DNA of 64,000 nt from Babylonia areolata (taxonomy: Eukaryota; Mollusca; Gastropoda; Neogastropoda; Buccinidae), in the NCBI RefSeq assembly GCF_041734735.1, contig NC_134879.1, positions 6,925,810 to 6,989,809 of the forward strand, in the 5' to 3' direction. The notes below the pieces were generated by a model. It was not told where the DNA came from and did not search any database. It saw only the letters and a list, made by a program, of their open reading frames with translations. Each line of letters opens with the position of its first letter. Positions within the stretch are counted from its first letter, which is position 1. The translations under genes were made by a program, and so were the position numbers. This document shows positions 1 through 11,599 of the stretch, piece after piece.

Positions 1-1015
1 ATCAACGATCTGCCACAACACGTAACAAACCAGGTCCGCATCTGCGCCGACGACACAAAACTATTTGCCCAAAGTGACCGAGAAGCACGACATTCGCTAC
101 AAGAAGACCTGGACAGCCTTTATCGATGGTCCATGGACTGGCTGCTAAAATTCCATCCGAAAAGTGTTGTGTAATGCACCTTGGCCACAACAATGAAGTT
201 CACATGTACGCCATGAAGGAAACTCGCACAGATGGAGGGGAAGACAGGAAACAACTAGCACACACAGAAGTAGAAAAAGATCTTGGAGTGGTGATTGACA
301 GGAAACTATCCTTCAGGAACCATGTTGAACAAGCCACGGCTAAAGCAAACCGAACACTGGGAGTCATTAGACCAACTTTCGACTACCTCTCCGACCGTAC
401 ATTTGTCCAACTGTACAAAACACTGGTCAGACCCATGCTAGAATACGGGCACTCCGTTTGGCACCCATCCCAAAAGACGTTCCAAAAGGACATTAAAGAC
501 GTACAACGAAGGGCCACAAAGCTGATAGGGAGGCTCAAAGACAAACCCTACTCTGAACGTCTGAGAATGCTGAAACTGCCCAGCCTAGAATATCGCAGAC
601 AAAGGGGTGACATGATCGACACCTACAAGTACCTCACTGGGCTCTAGGCCGCAACTTGAACTGCACAGCGGGCGAGAAACCAGAGGGAACAGTCTAAACT
701 GGCAAAACGCCGCTTCAGACTACAACTACGAAGCTCCTACTTCTCCCTGAGAATAGTCTCTTTGTGGAACAGCCTGCCCGAGACAGACACTGAGGCAAAC
801 AACCTTAACACATTTCAGAGTAGACTCGACGCCCACTGGGCCAACCTCCCAATCCTGTACGACCCGGAGTGCAGTCATTGAGCAACATATAACTAGTGGA
901 AATATAGACATTTACCAAATAGCCACACATGCGGCACAGTACCAGTTCTATCGAAGGAAAGTGAACAGGCCTGAACGGCCTTCAACACTGAAGTTCAAGT
1001 TCAAGTTCAAGAAAC
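1..1015 (+). mobile_element. CR1-like LINE, 3' end (reverse transcriptase tail and 3' UTR)
   Basis: The first 120 bases read as the end of a reverse transcriptase (INDLPQHV, then ADDTKLFA, a variant of the FADDT catalytic motif). A shifted frame from about 165 continues with DLGVVIDRKLSF, LYKTLVRPMLEYG, VQRRATKLIGRLKD and KLPSLEYRRQRGDMIDTYKY, the conserved tail of CR1-group LINEs. A further frame change near 645 leads to SYFSLRIVSLWNSLPE and LDAHWANLP, ending near 880. The 3' UTR ends in a short tandem of GTTCAA at 990-1013, as CR1 elements do. The copy is interrupted by at least two frame changes and extends off the left edge. Confidence 0.85.
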
Positions 1016-1309
1016 ATGAATATTCAATGCTATTGACATGCTAGTTTGGACAATAATTTCTGCGTTTAACTATATGAACGAAAACATTATTAGCTACGTG
1101 GTACTATACCGTATTATAGATAAAACAAACTCAGATATCAACCTCATGTATCGAATGTTAAACGAGAGACTGGTGCACTTAGAAAGTGTTGCAGGTCAAT
1201 CTTCATATGATTCTCTTAACTGCATGAAAAACATACTGTGATGCAAAGCGGCATGTTTGGTTATTTGTGCAGGACAATAAAGACAATAAAAAAGAACAGA
1301 TGGTGTGCA

Positions 1310-2030
1310 CATAACAGGCTTAGGTACTAAGGTTAATGTAATAAGGGCTTATAAAAAGGAAATGGTGCTCGTCCTCTGTGGCAGTTTTACAGAATAAGCA
1401 GTATCTGTTTTCAGGATTGGTATTATATCGCTGTTTATTGAGAGGACGCCGATTCTGAGTAGTGTCAAGCAATAGATAGAACTTAAGTAAAATACACCTC
1501 GTACAGGTCCTTGCCCTGTAGTGGTTAAGCCCATTCCTGTTTATATATGTCAAGCCGTCTTTCGTTAAAAATATGTACAAAAATGGAAATATCTTCGACT
1601 TCCTATTGCCACCTTCAAAATTAACCCGCTCGTAGAAAAGATTTTCCGGATTCCTGAAGCCCAACTTTCTTTACCGTTTATGTCTACGGTTAACAACATT
1701 TCGTCTGCTTGATTTGGTAGCCTGTCTCGTGATAACAGTCGAAGCCAATACCTTATGCTTCTTGTGGTAGAATTCATAAACTGTGGATGCCTACCTAACT
1801 CGTTGTAGGTATATATCAGTTTATCTGGAGATTTTATTGGTACTCCAATAAAGTGTTTTCAAGTACTTAGACGGATTCTTTCAATGCTATCAAGTCTGAA
1901 TGAACCCCAAATTTCTTATGAATACAGAAGTATTGTCTGTATTTTTGCGTCACAAATTCTGAAGAAAGTTTCTTGATATAATATCATTTCTTTTAAGTTT
2001 ACAAAAGCTCTGTGTAAAAGATACTCCACA
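1310..2030 (-). mobile_element. LINE fragment, C-terminal region
   Basis: Minus-strand reading shows ILLYS-EIWGSFRLDSIERI, then VPIKSPDKLIYTYNELGR, MNSTTRSIRYWLRLLSRDRL, and further on RYCLFCKTATEDEHHFLF. This is the C-terminal zinc-knuckle region (C-x2-C ... H) following the reverse transcriptase in a LINE family common in aquatic invertebrates. Several frame changes break it. The fragments at 25.6-26.9 and 35.8-37.5 kb look like the same or a close family. Clade not assigned. Confidence 0.75.
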
Positions 2031-2540
2031 CTCCACCTTCACTGCTTTGCCAACAAGATGATTGGTTCCCTTCTTTAAACTTTACATAGAACCTCTGTTG
2101 GATGATCATTTAACTAGACAGACAGACAGATAGATAGATAGAGAGATAGATAGATAGATAGATAAATAAATACTAATGGGTAGATAGACATGAAGATAGA
2201 CAGATACAGAGATATATATGTATGTAGCTGCATATTTAACTAGCTACTTGTTAAGCTGATAAAAAGGGTGGAGGGAGTGGAGGAGACTGGAGGATCCAAA
2301 GCCCCCTACCCCCAGCCACTCCATACTAAACTAAAAGGCAGTGCGAAAATGATATTGGAGTCCCTCCCCCATCCCCACACTTATAAAATAAATCAAACAA
2401 TTTTGAACCACAAAAAGGCAAAAGAACCAAAAAACTAACTGAAACAGGATAAAAAAAAACAAACAAAAAACCAAACAACCTAACTCAAATGAGTGAGTTG
2501 GCTGCTACACAGTGGTACCGATCAACCTGTGTCCACTGGC
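2031..2540. other. Non-coding stretch with GACA/GATA repeat
   Basis: Intron or 3' flank of the host gene. It holds a (GACA)n/(GATA)n microsatellite at about 2117-2171 and a purine-rich stretch. I looked on the minus strand for a phase-1 exon to follow the EGF exon and found none. Confidence 0.5.
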
Positions 2541-2547
2541 CCCTTAC

Positions 2548-2652
2548 ATTGGTCACACAGCCGCCCGGTGGCCGTGGGCGGGCACTGACAGGTGAAGCTG
2601 ATGCCGCTGGGAACACAGACGGCTTTGTGACAGGGCTTGCCATCACAGGGAT
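2548..2652 (-). CDS. Host gene exon 14: EGF-like domain
   Basis: 105 bp, phase 1 to phase 1, acceptor TGGTTGCAG and donor GTAAGG. It encodes an EGF-like domain with cysteine spacing C-x4-C-x4-C-x8-C-x-C-x8-C: PCDGKPCHKAVC, then FTCQCPP and GRLCDQ. Six cysteines and a symmetric 1-1 exon are typical of extracellular EGF modules, which are often shuffled. The gene must continue to the left because no stop follows in phase, but the first 2.5 kb of the window shows only LINE debris and simple sequence. Confidence 0.9.
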
Positions 2653-2659
2653 CTGCAAC

Positions 2660-3825
2660 CATACACACCAGTCTCGCTCACTCTCTGACATGGCTTTGTA
2701 GAAATGATTACGATTAAAGAAATAATAAATGTTCTTGTTACGTTAGAAAAATATAGTTATCCTTTCCCTTCATATTCTTCTCCTTTTTCTCCTGTTTTCT
2801 CCATCCATATACTATTCCTTGTCTGCGTGCTTCTGTATTTATATTATAACCTCTTTAATGCTCATCAAGTATATATCTTTGTCTTTTCATTGCACTGTGT
2901 GTTCCGTCTGTATGCCCGTCTGTCTCTGTTACATTTCACTTCCTTATAATAACACACTGTGATCTAAATATACCATCATTTCACATTTAACTGTCAGTCA
3001 AAGATACCTTCAATGGACAGTGAAACTTTTGTGTGTTCAACAACACTTAGTCTGTGTATCTTTTGTGAAGAAAACGGTTTTAATGATTCGATGCTATCTT
3101 TTTTTCTAAACATCTGTTATCAATCTGTCTTTCTAAAATTATTTGTAAATGAAGTGCCGACTATTTTTTCAAAGATACCATTTGCACAAACATCATTTGC
3201 TAAGACCAAGTTGATTTGTTGATATGAAAACCAAATTTCCAATTCAAGAAACAAAAGACAAATAATGTGGTTATTTCTTTCTATGTCAGTAACATTTCTC
3301 TTGTTTGCTATGGCTTTGTGTCGAATCAAGATTTATGCGTATTTCTCTTTTTCCGCTCTGAATCCACTGAATCCACTGTACAGGAATGTGTTTTACCAGA
3401 GCATTACATTGAAGCAACGTACAAGATTTCTTGTGCCCGATTACTTCTGGATATTCTGATCATTATCATCCCAATCGAAAATGAAGACAGGATTACATTT
3501 GTTTATAGCCGTTACGTTTTTGGGTAGTTTTTTTGTTTGTTTGTTTTTGTTTGTTGTTGTTGTTTTGTTGTTGTTGTTGTTGTTGTTGTTTTGTTTTGTT
3601 TTTGTTTGTTGTTGTTGTTGTCGTTTTTGGGGGGAGAGTGGGGGGGTTAATCAAATCTATGCGAATAAGCAAGACAGATGAAGAGAGAGAGGTCAGGCGG
3701 GTGAGAAAAACAGACAGACAGGCAGACAGACAAACAGTCAGGCAGAGGGGAGGTGGAGAGATGTAAACCTGTTCGCACAGAGCACTCAATATTGTGACTA
3801 CGAGAACCGAAGAGAAGAATTACTC
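2660..3825. other. Intron 13 with (TTG)n array
   Basis: Between exons 13 and 14. It is AT-rich with no recognisable gene. A T/TTG-rich simple array occupies about 3528-3622 and a GACA-like run about 3705-3745. Confidence 0.6.
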
Positions 3826-3827
3826 AC

Positions 3828-3871
3828 TTGGCGGATACAGCGAAACGTCTGTACATTTTTCTGTGTACAGT
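3828..3871 (-). CDS. Host gene exon 13: 44-bp microexon
   Basis: 44 bp, phase 2 to phase 1, acceptor TTTGCTTTCCAG and consensus donor GTGAGT. With split codons it reads GLYTEKCTDVSLYPPN, running from DNK of exon 12 into PCDGKPC of the EGF exon. The match of phase on both sides and of sequence style (D-N-x-G-x-x-x-x-x-C) to the exon 8-9 junction makes it convincing despite its size. Introns of about 6.5 kb and 1.2 kb flank it. Confidence 0.8.
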
Positions 3872-4087
3872 CTGGAAAGCAAAGTGGGAAAAAGTTATAA
3901 TACTGGTTGAAAACACTTTTGGCAACATTCAACATAAAAAAAATATGTAGATAGTCGTCTCATAACCCAACACCTAAATGCCTTCACTACATATTCATAC
4001 GTAGATATTTATCATTTCTTTACATATGCATTTATCAATTTATCTCTTTAATAAAACTTTTTACTTCATTTCTTTTAATGTTACAAG

Positions 4088-4090
<3 letters not shown>

Positions 4091-4185
<95 letters not shown>

Positions 4186-4187
4186 GA
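4091..4187 (+). repeat. (GT)n-(GA)n-(G)n compound microsatellite
   Basis: About 52 bp of GT, then about 32 bp of GA, then a run of G. It abuts the 5' side of a SINE-like repeat at 4188. Confidence 0.95.
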
Positions 4188-4350
4188 AACGAATGATGAG
4201 CGCCCAACGGCAGCTGTCAGTCGGCTCTATCAGGTAGACAGCCTGTTGTGCAAATGACTCCGTATTGTAAAGCGCATAGAGTTTGGTCTCTGACCGAAAA
4301 TAGACGATATATAAGCATCCGTATGAACATCATCATCATCATCATCATTA
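4188..4350 (+). mobile_element. SINE 3' portion
   Basis: It shares long blocks with 24855-25005, including GGCAGCTGTCAGTCGGCTCT and TTGGTCTCTGACCGA, and ends in an ATATATAAGCATCC-like tail followed by (ATC)n. The tail resembles the GCGCTATATAA end of molluscan tRNA-derived SINEs. No tRNA head is visible, so it is 5'-truncated or belongs to a headless family. Confidence 0.65.
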
Positions 4351-4699
4351 ACATCAAACAGAAAATTAAAAAATACGAAAACAAGAGCAAAGCAACATTA
4401 TTTCAATATACTGATTATACATTGTATAATTTCATATCCTTCTCATACATACATGCATATATATATATACATATTTAAACTTGTAGACAGATGGTGAGCA
4501 CCTGTATATACATGCTGTCATCCACTAATGTTCACATGTAATGTAAACACCAATATGCATCATGGGAAAAAGCATTCATATCTCACATGTTGTCATTTGC
4601 GTGTATGTGTGTGTATTGCTGTTGTTTCTTCTGTATTTTATACATGCCCCTTAAAGTTTGATGTTGCAGCGAGTAATAGACAGGTGTATATATTCTTTT

Positions 4700-6084
4700 T
4701 ATCATCCTTTGATCCTTCAATCGTCCCGGTCAATGTAGCTTATAGCATGAACTGTCTGAGAAAAGAAAAAAAAATATGCAAAAGAAAGGATACATAAGGA
4801 TTTTGCATTTCACAATAGTCATTAATCGATCTCTCAAGTGTGTTCCAGAACAGATTTGTAAATTCGTATTCCCAGAATATATAATTTGTGATCCTTTCTA
4901 CAAAATGACAAACATCTTCATTGAATATATCCATATGTTCCAACACAGCAATAGTTTCTTTACCTATAAATGGGCAATTCTTTTGTGGTCGTTTGTGTTC
5001 ACATAATTGCTTTCGTTTGTCTGGGTTTTTCAGGGCTCTAGTACCAGTATATATTTTCTGTTTGTTTTGTGTGTATGTCATTCTCTCCCACTCACTCTTG
5101 TTTGCTTTTCAGTGCATGCTTGTGTGGATCTGTACATGGTTCTTGAATCGTATGACGTCTCTGTCTTTATATATACTTGGTGTCATTGTTTATGATCCTA
5201 TTGGGAGTACCTCACTACCTTTCTTCTGGTAGACCAATGCTCTGCACTTCTGAAACAATCTGAGAAAGCAGAAATGTTTTAATGATCATTGGTGATAATT
5301 AATTTTCCATTAATTTCAAGATTTCTGTGGCTCCATTTTCATTCTGCTTTTCCAGTCATCCTCAACGTTCCCTGAGCTGTTGTCATCCGTGAAAAATATG
5401 TCAAATATTTTGAAATTATTTACTGTTTTAAGTAGAAAATTTGGTTTGCCAATCTATTTTGTTTTGTGGAAGTTTAGTCTTAGCCCTGAAAAGCGTGAAA
5501 AATTATCTATGATGTTTTTGGGGTGTGTCATATTTTCTCTGTTGTTAAGGAAAAGGTGTTGTGTAATCGGCAAGCTGTTTGAATCGTTAATACATTTGTA
5601 TTGTCAACAAATGGCAGTGGTATGCCATTGATTCCGTTACTTCTGATTTTGACTGCAAGTAATTCTACAGCTAAAACAAAAACAAATACATACCCTGATT
5701 TTTTTCTTCAATAAAATATTCTATTACATCATTGTTCGTCTGGCTTTCGCTGTATTTTTGCCTTTAAGTATCTAACTTGATCTTCACCAATTGTTTTATT
5801 TTAAACAGTACTGAGCCTTCTTGCTAGCACTTTGATCATTATCTTGCAATCCGTGTTTAGTAATGTTATTGGTCTCTAGTTATTGAGTGAATCTTTTGGT
5901 AGTTCTTCGCTTTTGTCTGACAAAATCAGTATTCTTTGTTTTGTGTTAAGCTCATTTCAACTCTATCATGCGAATCAGTGAATTTTGCGACTAACGCTTT
6001 GATTCTCCTTTCTCCCCCCCCCCCCCCCCCCCGCCCCCCCACTTCCCCCTCCCCGGCGCCCCTACACCCCCTCCTCCCCCCACC

Positions 6085-6117
<33 letters not shown>

Positions 6118-6555
6118 CAAAATCCACAGTCAGTCTATCTCTTCCTGGGGATGAACCATTTTTCATTTTTCGTCGGTTTTAGAGCTAATCCTCCTTCTTC
6201 CCGGGAGATCACACCTTCGCATGACATTTCTTCTTCCCTGTTTAATCTGAGAAATTCTTCGCCTGCAACGTAATCGTTTAGCTTGTCCTATAAGTTTGTG
6301 CCAGTGAGTGATCTTCCCATATATTTCTGAATATAAGTTTACTTGCTCGTTTAGAATTTCTGTCTGATCTGAAATCATTTTCCCAGCATCCTTTTTAATA
6401 TGCGCTATCATTATAATCTTTTATCCCCGATTTTTTCTAGCCCCAAGAAGAATTTTGTGTTTTTCTCTCCATTCTCAATCCAGTTAATTTTCATTTAATA
6501 TATGTCCCTCTTGCTTTATCTATTGAAAGAAGTTCCAGTTTTCATTTGACGTTTT

Positions 6556-6597
<42 letters not shown>

Positions 6598-6900
6598 TGA
6601 ATCATGTGTTATAGAACTCTTGCGCAAGATTCTTCTAACAACTGTAATTGTCCCTGCAATTGTATCATCTCATTTCTTTTTTCGTCGATCTACATTTTCC
6701 GTATTCAATACAGTAATGTTTTATCTTAATTTTCCCACCCTCTCGACATATCATTGTTTGAATATTCGTTTTCATTTAACAGTTTTCTAATTGTGTGTTC
6801 AGTTTTCAGAGAAAAAAAGTTTGTCTCCTAATCAGAAGTTATCAATTTTATAGAATTTTTACAAACTTCGCATTGTTGATTTCACGTGTGACAGCCCCGT
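4700..6900 (-). mobile_element. Tx1/L1-like LINE, heavily decayed
   Basis: From right to left the minus strand reads VRRILRKSS, LSIDKARGTYIK, MERKTQNSSWG (like the EKNTKFFLGLEK block of Tx1/L1 ORF2), then MIAHIKKDAGKMISDQTEIL, VLAVELLAVKIRSN-INGI of the reverse transcriptase, and a C-terminal IGKETIAVLEHM with W-bearing block. Frames change many times. A (GT)n array (6561-6596) and a poly-C/poly-A tract (6018-6115) have been gained inside it. The right limit is soft; faint endonuclease-like reading may reach about 7350. It lies in host intron 12. Confidence 0.65.
6018..6116 (+). repeat. Poly-C tract followed by poly-A tract
   Basis: C-rich homopolymer (6018-6056), C/T/A-rich linker, then about 30 A residues (6087-6115). 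On the minus strand this is poly-T then poly-G, interrupting the Tx1-like LINE. Confidence 0.9.
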
Positions 6901-7639
6901 GGTCAAAGTTTGCAACAGACACTATGTCACATAACACACAATGACTCAATAACTCACTACTTGTGAAAAAAAATCATCCAGACGTTGAGCTATGAACGGA
7001 TTTAATCTGCTCAACGCGTATGCTTTTTCTTCTCGTGTAGTATTCTCAGTGCGTCTTTTAAGTTCTAATTTGCTGATTATGTTGTTGTTTTTTTTAATTT
7101 GTGTAATCTTCCTGAAACTGAGGACTGCCTAATATGAAGTCAAAGCCACTGGACATTACCAAGATAAAATCAGCCATGATACGATTTTCTGAGTAACCTG
7201 TGAGAATCGAGTGCATTCTATTGAATAAGTTTATTTTCTGTCGTTTGGTGCATACTGATTTACCAGTGAATGGGATCTAGAACTACTGCGAACGGCTATG
7301 ATCATCATCTGATCATACCGTTTTTCCACTTTAACTTACCCTCTAAAATGCTTCGCAGTGATAACTGACTCCCCGACCGCGTATGAACCAGTCTGATGCA
7401 CTAATTTCCCTCCCCATTCTTTTTCTCATGTGGAGCATCTCATGTTTCTTGGAGGCAGGCAGAATCAGTCTTCTGCCCTTTAACAAAGAAAATGTTACTT
7501 TTCTTTTATGTTTGTTGACTGATTTCCTTGGTTTTTAAGGATAAAATCCGTAATCTATCCATAAACACATAGAAATAAATTTTCTAAGTACCATGCAGGG
7601 ACAGCATGGAATACATACGAAGTCTAGCAGTCCAAAGAC

Positions 7640-8660
7640 GTAATGCATTATGTAACCGTTACCATCCTATTGGCACCGGTCACTCCCACACCGAAGCAGG
7701 TACATCCTTCAGCTCCTCCTCGACATCGTCGGGCGGGGAACCTTAATCTCCTCCCAACCCCTCTCCGGACTGTCGGCCCTGCTTCATCGGTTGCTGTGGT
7801 GGGATGGCACCAGTTGATCGTCAACGTTTTGCTGAGGATAACCTGGAGATGTCTCTGGGGAAGTTCAGTTTGCTCTGTGTGTTACTGGGGTTTTGTCTGT
7901 ACTTTGATCGGCCTCTGCTGTTCTGTTTCTGTTCTGGCCTCCTTTGGATGACACTGCACCGGGCAGTCTGGTCAGATCTGAAGAAGTTTTGTCAACTTGC
8001 ACATCTCGTTCGTCAGAGCTGATTTCTGGTTGTTTCTCTGATGCCTTTTAGTAGCCGGAGTCACTTTGCATACCGGGTCACCAGCTCTGTGGCCATCCGC
8101 GAACCACTGTGTTCACTTCACAGGGTTTGTACAAGCAGAGGAGTCGTGTCCGTTTTGGAGACAATTCCGAAAGTCTGCCTCTTTTCGTGTGTCCAGGGAT
8201 TTTTGCTCTTTGTGATACAGTGATCCTTTGAAAGGCCCTACTTCTCTTGTTCTTGGTAGCGGTTCTGTCGGTACTCCGATGTACAAGATCCTTCTCCCTA
8301 TTTTCCGTCGTCTCTATTTACCGTTGTCGTTGTCCGTCAATGAGTTTCGAACGAATACCGCTTTAGAGTCTGTAAAAATTCGCTATCCGAGAAGGAGAGC
8401 GGGATGTTGCCTATCATCAGTTTGGTGGAAGGTATCTCTCGCTGTGCACCATCAGGGGACGTCACCAGGAGAGGATTCCTGTCCTTCACCTTCACCACAA
8501 CTCCTCTCAGAGAAAAGCCCTGCAGAAGCAGTTTTGACGCACAGCTGCATTACGAGGATAAGCCCCCCCCCTATGAGCTGTGCACCTTCTATTGTTTCAA
8601 AACCACATTGGTTTCCCGCTGAACAAATTTCTGTTGTCGTAAAGTCTTTCTCTTCGAAAG
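7640..8660 (-). mobile_element. LINE ORF1 (gag-like) remnant
   Basis: The minus strand reads GFSLRGVVVKVKDRNPLLV, then EIPSTKLMIGNIPLSFSDSE, an RNA-recognition-like fold typical of ORF1 in RNase H-bearing LINEs. Further left are two degraded CCHC knuckles (CLQNGHDSSAC and FADGHRAGDPVC). Such ORF1 proteins bind the element's RNA. The copy has several frame changes and stops, and no reverse transcriptase follows directly to the left. It probably belongs with the RNase H LINE class seen at 11.6-12.8 and 20.2 kb. Confidence 0.7.
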
Positions 8661-9119
8661 ATAGATTCTATCAATCACACTGCACATAAACAATTAATTT
8701 GGTCTTATTCGTTTCACGTTCAGTTATCTTGGTAAAAAGCATGGGCTAACCAGAAAGGGAACACCCTTAATCGCGGAGTCCTCTGAAAATTGAACACACT
8801 TGGTGAGTTTGTAATGCAAAGTAACCGAGAGATGTCTCAGTTTCGCAGTGAAACACGAATGTCACAAATGTACCCACAAAAGAACATGAATAAATATGGA
8901 TAAATACTACTGTAATAAAATACTTTTAGCTTGTTTGCAAATCGTAATCTGCAAAAGTATGCAGCGTATCAGCAGCCGTGCTTACAACAAGACCTGCTTG
9001 CACAGACATTTCGTCTTCACTGCAGAGAAAAAGAACCCTTGGCAACGAATGTTGTCCTCTAGACAAAATTTGTAGAAGGAATCCATTATGATAGGTACAC
9101 AAATATAAACGCATGCACT

Positions 9120-9240
9120 CAAGGCATAAGCGCGTTGGGTTATGCTGCTGGTCAGTCATCTGCCTTGAAGATGTGGTGTAGCGTAAATGGATTTGTCCGA
9201 ACGCGGTGGCGCCTTCTGAGAAAGTGAAACTGAAACTGCA
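9120..9240 (-). mobile_element. SINE copy (GCGCGTTGGG family)
   Basis: The plus strand carries GCGCGTTGGGTTATGCTGCT, then GATGTGGTGTAGCG, GGATTTGTCCGAACGC and GTGAAACTGAAACT. The same blocks occur at 29810-29935 and, more diverged, at 23410-23483. Orientation is inferred from the 29.8 kb copy, which has a poly(A)-like end on the left. Confidence 0.75.
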
Positions 9241-10320
9241 GAGAGTGCCACTCATCACGAACGCCACTTACCAAGTCCTGTGTCGGTTGCTAATATTCTA
9301 TGTACAATTCTGATTTGAAATCACCTAAGTTTCGTTTCACTGATTTTACGTATCAATTTCATTGTGATAACCCATTTCATTTGTGTCTTAAGTTTAGTTA
9401 CCAATTACTACAACAATTTGGCGCACTGCTGTCATTAGTCAAAATACAATATACAAGGGCCCCCTTAGGAACCGAAAATATAATTCCCAGAGTTTTAGGA
9501 CTGTTGAAATATTTATTATTTTGAACAACCATTTAATGTTTCTTCATGTAAAACGTAACAGCTTGTGTGTATACAGTCCCTCTGCGATTGGTATTTGTGT
9601 TCAAAGTCTGCAAATGACAAAACATATCATCTTCATTAGTTAAGTCAGAAATAAAACACACTCCATCATCGATCCATTTCTTATAGAAAATAGTTTTCTT
9701 TCCAATTTTTCATTTCACTGTTACAGAACAGAGATTCTGCATTGATTTCTACCGGTTTTCCTGGGTAAATTTTCTTTCCTAATACTCTGTAAGCTTGAAA
9801 GACATCATTCCAGTAATTATTTGAAAAGGTGTATTTATCAGCACGATGATTTTGCATGTTTTGTTTTGCACAACAGGCTGCCTACCTGGGTAGAGCCGGT
9901 TGATGGTTGTCTATGGGCACTCATCATTCGTTTTCTGTATCATTCAGTCAGGTTCCAGTCACGCACACGCAAACATGCACACACGAAGACTTGTAACCTT
10001 TCACGTGTATGACAATTTGTTTATTTTCACTCCGCCATGTTGGCAGCCGTACAGGGGCGTGCATGCTGGTTATGTTCTTGTTTCTATAACCCACCAAACG
10101 CACACATGGATTACACACAAACAGACATCCCTCAATCACACAAAACAATACCAAACCACAGCAGCGCAGTGCTGTCGGTCCTGACAGTTCTGTTAGGAAA
10201 TAAAGGCAACAACAACAACAACAACATTTATTATTATTATCATTATTATATCAGTTATTACTACTATCGTACTGATAATGATACAAAGAGAAAGATGAAG
10301 ACCATCTTCATCCCACACTT
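9241..10320. other. Intron 12 stretch without gene
   Basis: AT-rich, no recognisable coding region. It ends in (CAA)n and (TTA)n simple repeats at about 10207-10270 next to exon 12. Confidence 0.5.
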
Positions 10321-10328
10321 ACACTCAC

Positions 10329-10505
10329 CCTTTGTTATCCGTAGCGACAAAGCAGATGCTTTTGTTTCCCAGGATATCCGTGGTGAAGTGAACGTCAGAC
10401 CGGTACACGTGCATCCCCCGGTACTGTACGTATTCCACCTGGCCGCTCTCCGTCATCGGGATGTCTGTGCGGGCCGACACGATCTGGATGGTGTCGATGA
10501 CGTGC
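10329..10505 (-). CDS. Host gene exon 12: core of repeat module 2
   Basis: 177 bp, phase 2 to phase 2, acceptor GCGCCGCAG and consensus donor GTGAGT. It encodes HVIDTIQIVSARTDIP, a VEYVQYRGMHVYRSDVHF stretch and a closing NKSICFVATDNKG. Same length and phases as exon 8, with matching end motifs, so it is its tandem paralogue. The acceptor lies directly against AT-rich (AAT)n-like sequence (10517-10585). NKS is an N-glycosylation site. Confidence 0.88.
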
Positions 10506-10642
10506 CTGCGGCGCATAACTATAATGATAATGATAATAATCATAATAATGACAATAATGATCATAGTAATAACAATAATAATCATACTATCCTTGACCAC
10601 TGACCATCAGTTCTAGTTACAAGCCTGAGGAGACGGACTTAC

Positions 10643-10743
10643 CCATGAGTTCCCGGCATGGCGAAGACGGGAATGGAACAAGTGGCATGCTGCAGGCACG
10701 TGATGGAGCCAGATTTGGGAAAGAACGGAAAATACGGTTTGGC
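10643..10743 (-). CDS. Host gene exon 11: opening of repeat module 2
   Basis: 101 bp, phase 0 to phase 2, acceptor ATATTTTACAG and consensus donor GTAAGT. It encodes AKPYFPFFPKSGSITC, then LQHATCSIPVFAMPGTH. The two cysteines (SITC and ATC) are close together and probably pair. It is the module 2 counterpart of exon 7 and leads into a 177-bp exon with the same phases. Confidence 0.87.
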
Positions 10744-11140
10744 CTGTAAAATATAAAATCAATACCTGTTTTGATTTTGTTTTTTTGTTGTTTTTGTTTG
10801 TTTATTTGCTTGTTTTTTTGTTTTGTGGTTTTTTTATGTGTGTGTGTGTGTGTGCGTTTTTCTTTCATCTGGCTGTAACAAGAACACATACACACGAGCA
10901 CACGCGCGCAAGCACACACATGCACGCTATACACAGACCTTTCTCTCTTCTCTCACATACACACATTTAAACAATTTATTGCACAAAATGCTCCCTTTCA
11001 CTTACACCCTACTCTCCTTAAACCCCAGTCATCCACTCCCACCGAACACCCGAAAGCACACAAGCACACGAAGACCTACATGCATACATGCGCTCACTGA
11101 TGGAATTGTAAGCTAAATGTCAATTATTAAACCATACTCA
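10744..11140. other. Intron 10: T-rich and (AC)n simple sequence
   Basis: A T/G-rich run (10768-10860) followed by AC-rich sequence (10880-10970). No coding signal on either strand. Confidence 0.6.
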
Positions 11141-11141
11141 C

Positions 11142-11173
11142 ATCTTTCCTATTGTTCTGTTCTTGTGGGAGAT
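11142..11173 (-). CDS. Host gene exon 10: 32-bp microexon
   Basis: 32 bp, phase 1 to phase 0, acceptor TTTGTTTAAACAG and consensus donor GTGAGT. With the split first codon it reads DLPQEQNNRKD, joining VS of exon 9 to AKPYF of exon 11. It was accepted because it alone repairs the phase (exon 9 ends phase 1, exon 11 needs phase 0) and both splice sites are good. Charged and likely a linker. It is the least certain exon of the chain; transcript evidence would settle it. Confidence 0.62.
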
Positions 11174-11599
11174 CTGTTTAAACAAAACAGCATAATGAAT
11201 ACACAGTAACAGCGAGATATCTGACGTGTAAACCTAATAAGACAACAAATTAATAGGGCATTCTTGAATGACGTCAGTCGTGTCAATTGCTGTCCCGACT
11301 GTCTGGGCTAGAATATAATTGTTGTGGAGTGTGTCTTCCTCAAGTTACATCTCCAATATCTCGGCCAAGGGGGCTTTAGGGCAGTCGACGTTGGGGTGGT
11401 CCTCAAGGGCCAGCTAGCCCCAAAGGCTGCAGCTCAAATAGCCAGTGTGATCTTGCCTCCTAGTTTGCGAGTCATACTCCTTCACAAAGAGTAAGCTATA
11501 AATGAGAAATGGAGAAACAATACAGCTCTCACTTTGCTGCTGGCCCAAGTGTAAGCTGTTTAGACCTATGTCAATCTCTTATGCAGGCTAATGTATTTG

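Noticed and set aside
7640-8660. Host exons in the long open stretches on the plus strand
   Set aside because: The minus strand carries a recognisable LINE ORF1 with CCHC knuckles; the plus-strand frames are shadows.
11142-11173. Reading this microexon directly after exon 8
   Set aside because: From exon 8's phase 2 it meets an in-frame TAG. It only works after exon 9, which ends in phase 1.
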